This document shows, piece by piece, positions 14,227-19,187 of a stretch of 19,187 nt of DNA. A program made the translations under genes and the position numbers. Each line of letters opens with the position of its first letter. Within the stretch, counting starts at the first letter, position 1. Below the pieces are notes generated by a model, which made no database searches, was not told the origin of the DNA, and saw nothing but the letters and a program-made list of their open reading frames with translations. The DNA comes from DAOUAG01 sp034432935 (GTDB taxonomy: Bacteria > Chloroflexota > Dehalococcoidia > SM23-28-2 > RBG-16-64-32). The stretch covers positions 1 through 19,187 of the forward strand of contig DAOUBD010000087.1 of NCBI GenBank assembly GCA_034432935.1, written 5' to 3'.

Positions 14227-15096
14227 ATGAATAACCTGAAGACCGTTTTCCTGCTGACCCTGCTATCCGGGGTCTTCCTGGCGCTAGGTTACGCCTTCGC
14301 CGGCCAGGCGGGGCTCATCATCGCCCTCATCTTCGCCGGCGTCATGAACATCGGCTCCTACTGGTTCTCCGACAAGCTGGCGCTGGCCATGACGGGCGCC
14401 AGGGAGGTGACGCCGGCTGAAGAGCCGCGCCTCCACGCCATCGTGGACGAGGTGGCGGCCATGGCCAGGATGCCGAAGCCCCGGGTCTACATCATCCATA
14501 ACGATTCGCCAAACGCCTTCGCCACCGGCCGCAACCGCAGCCATGCCGCGGTGGCTGCCACCACCGGCATCCTGCGCATCCTTGACGACCGCGAACTGGC
14601 GGCCGTCTTCGGACACGAGCTGGGGCACATACGGAACCACGACATCCTGGTGAACGCCATCGTAGCGACAGTGGCCAGCGCCATCATGTTCTTGGCGATG
14701 ATGGGGCGTTGGGCCCTCATCTTCGGCGGCTTTGGCGGCCGCAACCGGGATGGAGGCGGCGCCTTGGGCGTGTTGGCCCTGCTCCTGACCATCATCTTCG
14801 CCCCTATCGCAGCCACCCTCATCCGGCTGGCCATCTCACGCCAGCGGGAGTACGGGGCCGACGAGGCAGGCGCCCACATCACTCATGCGCCGCTCTCCCT
14901 GGCTAGCGCCCTCCGCAAGCTGGAGGAGTACTCCCGCGTAAGGCCGATGCAGGTGAACCCGGCGGTGTCGCACCTCTTCATCGTCAACCCGCTGGGCAAG
15001 GTGGATTTCGCGGCCCTCTTCAGCACCCACCCGCCCATCGAGAAGCGAATCGAGCGGCTGAACGAGATCGCCCGGCGCACAGGCAACTTCGGCTAG
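14227..15096 (+). CDS. htpX: HtpX-like M48 membrane zinc metalloprotease
   Basis: 289 aa, matching the usual HtpX size. Two N-terminal membrane helices (about 5-22 and 25-45) are followed by the zinc site HELGHIRNHD (His130, Glu131, His134), two further hydrophobic segments (~140-160 and ~175-200) and the third ligand Glu208 in REYGAD. The active site faces the cytoplasm and the enzyme removes misfolded membrane proteins. ATG 14227 (MNNLKTVFLL, a typical HtpX start) was chosen over GTG 14215 because GAGGTGA at 14212-14218 gives the correct spacing only for the ATG. A Gly/Asn-rich loop (GGFGGRNRDGGGALG) lies between membrane segments. A stable hairpin sits in the leader. With HtrA and the sigma/anti-sigma pair nearby, a protein quality-control role fits. 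Confidence 0.95.
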   Translation: MNNLKTVFLLTLLSGVFLALGYAFAGQAGLIIALIFAGVMNIGSYWFSDKLALAMTGAREVTPAEEPRLHAIVDEVAAMARMPKPRVYIIHNDSPNAFATGRNRSHAAVAATTGILRILDDRELAAVFGHELGHIRNHDILVNAIVATVASAIMFLAMMGRWALIFGGFGGRNRDGGGALGVLALLLTIIFAPIAATLIRLAISRQREYGADEAGAHITHAPLSLASALRKLEEYSRVRPMQVNPAVSHLFIVNPLGKVDFAALFSTHPPIEKRIERLNEIARRTGNFG

Positions 15097-15097
15097 C

Positions 15098-15135
15098 CCA
15101 AGGCCGTGCACCCAACGTGGGGCCATTGGTAGAAT
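15098..15135 (+). promoter_or_regulatory. Stem-loop and extended -10 promoter between htpX and the cupredoxin gene
   Basis: CCAAGGCC (15098-15105) pairs with GGCC-A-TTGG (15121-15129) with one bulge, and CCCA/TGGG can form inside. The right arm runs into TGGTAGAAT (15127-15135), an extended -10 for the next gene. The hairpin and promoter therefore overlap. No T-run follows. Confidence 0.4.
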
Positions 15136-15177
15136 GGGCGGCAGCGCCTGCCCACACTTAGGAAAGGAGCCCGCCCG

Positions 15178-15639
15178 GTGCCATCCCTGCTGGTAAGACT
15201 GCCCCTGGTTGCGCCCGCCCTTGTGGGCGCCATCCTCCTCGCAGCATGCAGCGAAAAGAGGACCGAGACCACCGTCGACGTCACCTTGAAGGAGTGGAGC
15301 ATCACCCTCAGCCGAGACTCGGCCCCGGCCGGCGACGTCACCTTCGACCTCAAGAACGAGGGCCCGGACCACGAGCACCAGATGCTCATCGTCCGCACCG
15401 ATTTCGCCCCAGACAAGCTGCCGACCAAGGCCAACGGCACCGTCGACGAGGGGGCCAACGGCGTGAAGGTGGTGGGTCGCATCAGCAAGTTCGACAAGGG
15501 CGAACGCTCCAGTGGGGTCTATACCCTTAAGGCAGGCAAGTACGTTCTCATCTGCAACCTGTACGACGAGGATAAAGGCCAGAAGGTTTCCCACTACCAG
15601 CAGGGCATGCGCACCGCCTTCACCGTCACCGGACAGTAG
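15178..15639 (+). CDS. Cupredoxin-like copper-binding lipoprotein
   Basis: 153 aa. The signal peptide ends in LAAC with Cys24. The mature domain is a short beta-rich fold with a possible type 1 copper site: His65 or His67 (PDHEHQM), Cys126 (LICNLY), His139 and Met144 (SHYQQGM). The order His...Cys-N...HYxxGM is that of blue copper proteins and sulfocyanin-like domains. The Cys-to-His spacing is 13 residues, longer than in compact cupredoxins, because of a charged insert (DEDKGQKV). It may carry electrons or bind copper at the outer face of the membrane. GTG 15178 is preceded by AGGAAAGGAG at 15160-15169. The gene is alone in its orientation, followed by a hairpin and a convergent membrane-protein gene. 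Confidence 0.8.
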   Translation: MPSLLVRLPLVAPALVGAILLAACSEKRTETTVDVTLKEWSITLSRDSAPAGDVTFDLKNEGPDHEHQMLIVRTDFAPDKLPTKANGTVDEGANGVKVVGRISKFDKGERSSGVYTLKAGKYVLICNLYDEDKGQKVSHYQQGMRTAFTVTGQ

Positions 15640-15640
15640 C

Positions 15641-15666
15641 GGGGGCACGGCTGACGCGACGCCCCC
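15641..15666. terminator. Hairpin between convergent genes
   Basis: GGGGGC (15641-15646) pairs with GCCCCC (15661-15666) around a 14 nt loop, directly after the cupredoxin stop and before the end of the convergent membrane-protein gene. There is no T-run on either strand. Confidence 0.35.
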
Positions 15667-15711
15667 GGGCAGGGCGAGCACAGGCGTCCGGCGCCCGGCG
15701 GCGCGGTGTCC

Positions 15712-16536
15712 CTAATTGGGTACGGCCGAAACGAAGAGCAGGCCCTTGCCCAGTACCTCGCCCGCCAGCACGAGGGTCATCGCTATGTACAGCAGCCCCG
15801 TCGCTGACTGCATCGCCCTCAGCCTGCTGGACTCGTAGGCCATATAAGCCAGGAGCATCGGAAAGGCCAGACCGCCGCCGATGCGCAGCCAGAAGAACGG
15901 GTTGCGTACGAGGGACGCATCCGCGGAGTTGGGGATGGCCTCCCGGGGCAGCGCCAGAGCCAGCGCCACGAGCAGGCCGTCCAGCGCCATGGCCACCACC
16001 AGAAAGGCGGTCATCTCCCGCAACGGGCCTTCTGGAAGGCGGGGCGTCACCAGGTACCAGTGGCCCAAGATCATGCCCATGGAGACCGCCCCCACCACCA
16101 ACCCGCCGGCCACCAGGCTAAGAAGGGCCGCAGGGTACCCCCAGGTTGGCGGGGCGAAGACTTGCGCCAAAAGAGCCACCGAGACCAGGCCCGCGGCCGA
16201 GTTGGCGGCGCCCGTAGCCAACGCTAACCTCCGGCGCCGCGAAAGAAGGAGCGTGGCGTACATGAGGGCCAGAAGGAAGAACCACCCGAGGGCCACCCTC
16301 GCCGGGCGCATGAAGGCGGCGTCCAGCGGATATCCGTCGACATCGCCACCCACCGAGACGGCGAGGGAGACCCAGAGGGTGAGGCCTGCTGCTACCGCCG
16401 TCATCCAGGCGCCGAACTTGATGAAGCTAGGGGCGCATCTGCCCCGCAGGTCCCAAAGCCAAAGGACCCAGAGCCCACCCACGCTGAACTCCACCAACAG
16501 CAGCAGTAGCGTCAGTGGCAGGGCTTGGGCGTTCAT
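15712..16536 (-). CDS. Polytopic membrane protein of unknown function
   Basis: 274 aa, not recognised. About eight hydrophobic segments span nearly the whole length, linked by short loops with Arg clusters (LLSRRRRLAL, ESSRLRAM) that suggest membrane orientation. His and Trp occur in one helix boundary (GMILGHWYLVTPRLPEGPLREM), and an FFWLRIGGGLAFP segment comes near the C-terminus. The GHWYLVTP stretch could bind a cofactor such as heme, in the manner of quinol-reactive membrane subunits, but this is only a resemblance. ATG 16536 was chosen because ATG 16560 overlaps a TATGAT -10-like box (16554-16549); GTG 16542 is also possible. The gene converges with the cupredoxin gene and diverges from the dinB-like gene. 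A copper or respiration link through the cupredoxin is speculative. Confidence 0.75.
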   Translation of the reverse strand: MNAQALPLTLLLLLVEFSVGGLWVLWLWDLRGRCAPSFIKFGAWMTAVAAGLTLWVSLAVSVGGDVDGYPLDAAFMRPARVALGWFFLLALMYATLLLSRRRRLALATGAANSAAGLVSVALLAQVFAPPTWGYPAALLSLVAGGLVVGAVSMGMILGHWYLVTPRLPEGPLREMTAFLVVAMALDGLLVALALALPREAIPNSADASLVRNPFFWLRIGGGLAFPMLLAYMAYESSRLRAMQSATGLLYIAMTLVLAGEVLGKGLLFVSAVPN

Positions 16537-16548
16537 GGACACACGTCC

Positions 16549-16554
16549 ATCATA
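16549..16554 (-). promoter_or_regulatory. Candidate -10 box of the membrane-protein gene
   Basis: On the minus strand TATGAT lies 6 nt before GTG 16542 and 12 nt before ATG 16536. A weak TTCAGC lies 18 nt upstream. There is no ribosome site, so a short or absent leader is implied. Confidence 0.3.
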
Positions 16555-16633
16555 GGGCATCCGTGGCAGCCGGCTGAAGGCAGATTTCGGCGGATTGCGC
16601 CGGACTCGTCGTCGCCAACCTAGGCGCTGCGCT

Positions 16634-16639
16634 TACAAT
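16634..16639 (+). promoter_or_regulatory. TACAAT -10 box of the dinB-like gene
   Basis: TACAAT (5/6) lies exactly 7 nt before GTG 16647, with no Shine-Dalgarno between. This fits a leaderless mRNA. No clear -35 is found at 16-18 nt. Confidence 0.4.
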
Positions 16640-16646
16640 AGTCACG

Positions 16647-17153
16647 GTGACCCAACACGTGACCCGCTGGAAGGACGCCGGATCGCCGGACTGGATCCTC
16701 AAGGCCCTGCGCGAGGCCGGCGGCTCCCTCATCTCTGAGATGTATGGCCTCGGCGCGCGCGGCGTCCCGCAACCCATAGCCGACGAGGTTAACCCCGCGC
16801 AGATCATCGCCCACCTTGTGGCCACCGAGCGCCTGGCCCAGGAGCAGATCACAGCGATCTTGGACGGCCGCCCAGACCCGATTCCAGTGCGCGATGTGGA
16901 AACGCCAGCAGACGAAGACGCCCCAGCCACTGGCCTGACGGACAGCCTGGCGCAATTCGAGGACCTGCGCGCCGCCACCCTCCGGCTCCTCTGGGGTCTG
17001 GCGGGCGAGGACTGGCAGCGCCCGGGCCGACACCCCTATCGGGGCGAAATCACGCCAGCGCAGATCGCCCGGGAGTTGGCGCACCACGACCTGGAACACC
17101 TGTGGCAAGTGCGGCGCCTACGGGCCCATGGCGACGCCGCAGAGCCCCCTTAA
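16647..17153 (+). CDS. DinB/YfiT-superfamily putative metal-dependent protein
   Basis: 168 aa four-helix-bundle protein of the DinB_2 type. Likely metal ligands are His56 (IIAHLVATE), His147 and His151 (HHDLEHLWQ), the typical pattern of one His in helix 2 and H-x3-H in helix 4. The family includes thiol-dependent S-transferases and proteins of unknown reaction; nothing in the sequence chooses among them. The GTG start follows a TACAAT box by 7 nt. Its TAA stop overlaps the TAA of the convergent DUF255 gene through a shared TTAA. The neighbour's thioredoxin-like domain may hint at a thiol link, but this is weak. Confidence 0.85.
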   Translation: MTQHVTRWKDAGSPDWILKALREAGGSLISEMYGLGARGVPQPIADEVNPAQIIAHLVATERLAQEQITAILDGRPDPIPVRDVETPADEDAPATGLTDSLAQFEDLRAATLRLLWGLAGEDWQRPGRHPYRGEITPAQIARELAHHDLEHLWQVRRLRAHGDAAEPP

Positions 17154-18928
17154 GCGCCGCCAGAGGACAAAGACTCGACCGCAGCCAGCAGGCCCTTGGG
17201 GTCTCCGACAGGTGCCGAGCATGTCCTCCCCGCGCAGACGTAGGCCGCCGGCGCCGGCTTGGCCGGCAGCGACAGCGCGGCGAGGCGCTCTGCGTCCCTC
17301 TCTGGGTCCAGCCGCTGCACGACGCGGCCCGGCGCCTTCAGGCGCAGGGCCGCGTGGTGCAATGACGCCGCCTCTTCGCCGCCAACGATCCTCACCTGCG
17401 GCGGCGGGTTTCGAAACAGGTCCACCGCCCGGGCATACGAGGCAGCGAAGGGGCCAAGCTTCTCGTAGACGCCAGCGAAGGCCTCCAACGTCCTCTCCGC
17501 AAGGATCCGGTACTCCTCCTCGAGCACTAGGGCGTGGAGCCGGAGGAAGACCTCCGCGCAGAGGGCGTTGTCCTGGACCGGCCGCTGGCGCTCCGCTAGC
17601 CGGCCGACCCCCTCAGTGGCGTCCCACAGATCGTAGAAGCCGCCGCCATCAGGGCTGGCGAAACGCTCCACGATGAACCGGGCCAGGGCCATCGCCCGCT
17701 CCAGATGTCGGGGGTCACCTGTAACCTCGTAGGCGTCCAGAAAGGCCCGCGCCGCCAGGGCTTGGTCGGCCAGGATGCCCGGAGCCCCAGCCTGCTGGCC
17801 GTCGTGATAGTGGTGAAGCCCGCCCTCGGGAGCCGGCATCGTTGTCCACAGGTATTCCAGAGCCGCCACCGCGGCGTCAGCCAGCTCCGGGCGCTCCAAG
17901 GTCCACGAGGCCTCCAAGTAAGCCGAGGCCGCCAGGGCGTTCCACCCCGCGTAACACCGGCGGTCGATGAAGGGCTCCGGCCGGCCCTCTCGCTCCCGCG
18001 CCGCCAGCTTGTAAAACTCCTCGTCCGCGTCCTGAGAGCCGTAGAAGAAGCCCCGCTGGTGATCCCGCAGCCGCGACTCCAGGTAGCCGACGATCCGCCT
18101 GGCAACTTCCGCGTGAGCCTCGTCGCCAGTGATCCGGTAGAGAGACAGGTAGCACCGAAGGAGGCCAGCGTTGTCCTCCAGCATCTTCTCGTAGTGGGGC
18201 TCGGACCAGTCCCTTCTGGTCGCGTAGCGGAAGAAGCCGCCCCACTCCTGATCGAAGACGCCTCCCCGTGCCATGGCGTCCAGCGTCTTGCGGGCCATGT
18301 GCAGCACATCGGGGTCGCCCGTCCGTAGATGAGCGTGGAGAAGGATGGCGATGCTATCGGTCTGGGGAAACTTGGGAGCATCGCCGAACCCCCCGTACAC
18401 GGGGTCGTAGGAGTCAGCCACCGTCCGCAACACGGAGGCGAAGATACCCGGCGTCAAAGGGGAAGGAGGGGCGACCGCCAGGCTGGCCCGGCGCTGCCGT
18501 ATCTCCTGCGCCTTGCGGGCCACCTCATCCCGGTGGTCCCGGTAGTAGAAGCTCACCTGGGCCAACAGCTCGCGCATCTGCTCGGGCGGCACGTAGGTGG
18601 CGCCGGCCAGAACCTCGCCCTCCGGCGTCAGGAAGGCCGTCGTCGGCCAGCCGCCCATGTTGTAACGGGCGTTGACATCGGGCCGCTGGTCGTTGTCCAC
18701 CCGCACGGGGATGAACTCGCTGTTGGCCAGCCGTATCACCTCTGGGTCGGAGTAGGAGGTCTCGTCCATGACGTGGCACCAGTGGCACCAGACAGCGGAA
18801 AGGGAGAGGAGGATCGGTTTCCCGGAGCGTTCTGCTTCAGCAAAGGGCTCTGGCCCCCATTCGCGCCAGCGGATCTCGCTGGCCCTATTGGGCCGGGGGG
18901 AGAAGTGGAAGCTGGTTTCGCCGGACAT
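17150..18928 (-). CDS. DUF255 (YyaL/SPATA20-like) thioredoxin-domain protein
   Basis: 592 aa. Residues ~20-150 are a thioredoxin-like domain with the CHWC motif at 48-51 (AVWCHWCHVMDETSY), followed by VDNDQRPDVNARYNMGGWPTT. The remaining ~430 residues form an alpha/alpha-barrel like glycoside epimerases and cellobiose 2-epimerases (PKFPQTD, GGVFDQEWGGFFRY, HYEKMLEDNAGLLR, CYAGWNALAASAYLEA). The biochemical reaction of the family is not settled. Typical members are about 680 aa and begin with an SPYLLQHAHNPVDW segment; this protein starts directly with IRWREWGPEPF, so that segment is reduced. There is no signal peptide. No strong ribosome site precedes the ATG; TAGAAA (18944-18939) lies 10 nt before it. 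The C-terminus converges on and overlaps the dinB-like gene by 4 nt. Confidence 0.92.
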   Translation of the reverse strand: MSGETSFHFSPRPNRASEIRWREWGPEPFAEAERSGKPILLSLSAVWCHWCHVMDETSYSDPEVIRLANSEFIPVRVDNDQRPDVNARYNMGGWPTTAFLTPEGEVLAGATYVPPEQMRELLAQVSFYYRDHRDEVARKAQEIRQRRASLAVAPPSPLTPGIFASVLRTVADSYDPVYGGFGDAPKFPQTDSIAILLHAHLRTGDPDVLHMARKTLDAMARGGVFDQEWGGFFRYATRRDWSEPHYEKMLEDNAGLLRCYLSLYRITGDEAHAEVARRIVGYLESRLRDHQRGFFYGSQDADEEFYKLAAREREGRPEPFIDRRCYAGWNALAASAYLEASWTLERPELADAAVAALEYLWTTMPAPEGGLHHYHDGQQAGAPGILADQALAARAFLDAYEVTGDPRHLERAMALARFIVERFASPDGGGFYDLWDATEGVGRLAERQRPVQDNALCAEVFLRLHALVLEEEYRILAERTLEAFAGVYEKLGPFAASYARAVDLFRNPPPQVRIVGGEEAASLHHAALRLKAPGRVVQRLDPERDAERLAALSLPAKPAPAAYVCAGRTCSAPVGDPKGLLAAVESLSSGGA

Positions 18929-19187
18929 TCGTACCCGCTTTCTAGGCGAGCGCGCCTATGGGGCCGCGCCCGCGTCTGCCTCTAGCCTATCAGAAGTGCG
19001 CCGCGCGGCCACTGCGGCCCCCCAGGCGCCTCGGCCCTGAGGCCGGCGGCCGGCACAGCTCACCCGCGCCTGGGCGCCCCGCATTCCGGCGCGCACGCCA
19101 CAAGACGCCCCGAACCGCGAGCGTTCGTGCTCTGCGCGCCCCTCAGCGCCTCTCCCCGTGACCGAAATGATCGAGATCCTTAGAGGG
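18929..19187. other. Region without a supported gene at the right edge
   Basis: This GC-rich stretch is the upstream region of the DUF255 gene on the minus strand. No RNA gene, repeat or clear promoter pair is visible. A frame beginning GTG 19158 (MTEMIEILRG) or ATG 19167 stays open to the window end and could be the start of another + strand gene, but ten codons without a ribosome site cannot support a call. Confidence 0.4.

Noticed and set aside
14836..15681. A 281-codon minus-strand frame opposite htpX and the cupredoxin gene
   Set aside because: It crosses two well-supported genes and the gap between them and shows no domain.
1..19187. CRISPR array, tRNA, rRNA, insertion sequence or toxin-antitoxin pair
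   Set aside because: I saw no regularly spaced repeats, cloverleaf with conserved T-loop, transposase or small paired genes in reading either strand.

Overview
The window is GC-rich, densely packed bacterial chromosome with about sixteen protein genes, no RNA genes, and no insertion sequence, prophage or CRISPR array that I can see. The best guess for the host is Chloroflexota, perhaps a Dehalococcoidia-like lineage known from metagenomes. This rests on gene style: lipoproteins with LAAC or SAC lipoboxes and low-complexity Pro/Ser/Thr linkers, an ECF sigma factor with an RskA-type anti-sigma factor, a BtuF-like binding protein without a signal peptide, and a GTCCTGAGCCTGTCGAAGG-type dispersed repeat at the left edge. 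It is an inference, not a placement.

Left third (+ strand, 1-6013): a repeat hairpin, then tldD (metalloprotease with HExxxH and a C-terminal Cys ligand), a fused class II aldolase/short-chain dehydrogenase, a pmbA-like partner of TldD, and a small lipoprotein of unknown function whose start lies inside pmbA. TldD and PmbA normally act as a heterodimeric peptidase. The sugar-type enzyme between them is unexpected.

Middle (- strand, 6047-12047): an orphan GltA/NfnL-like iron-sulfur flavoprotein. Next comes a four-gene zinc uptake operon transcribed fur-family regulator > znuA > znuC > znuB, with 4, 8 and 4 nt overlaps. Its promoter (TTGACA-17-GATACT) places the predicted transcript start at the regulator's start codon, and a near-perfect 19 bp Fur/Zur-type palindrome covers that codon. 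Beyond it is an ECF sigma factor/RskA anti-sigma pair.

Right part (mostly + strand, 12148-17153): an HtrA-type lipoprotein serine protease divergent from the sigma factor, a cytoplasmic-looking BtuF-like metal/corrinoid-binding protein, the membrane protease HtpX, a cupredoxin-like lipoprotein, an unrecognised polytopic membrane protein (- strand) and a DinB-superfamily protein. A DUF255/thioredoxin-like protein (- strand) ends in a stop codon that overlaps the dinB stop. The last ~260 bp hold no supportable gene. Sigma/anti-sigma, HtrA and HtpX together look like an envelope-stress neighbourhood.

A recurring regulatory theme is a TAGAAT or TACAAT -10 box. In several cases (fur, htrA, dinB, possibly the BtuF-like gene and the sigma gene) it lies only 5-9 nt from the start codon with no Shine-Dalgarno sequence, as expected for leaderless mRNAs. 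Other genes (tldD, pmbA, znuA, htpX, cupredoxin) have clear Shine-Dalgarno sequences. I found no clearly new multi-gene system. The most original signals are the operator-over-start-codon arrangement, the aldolase/dehydrogenase inside the tldD-pmbA pair, and the 5' UTR hairpin of htpX.
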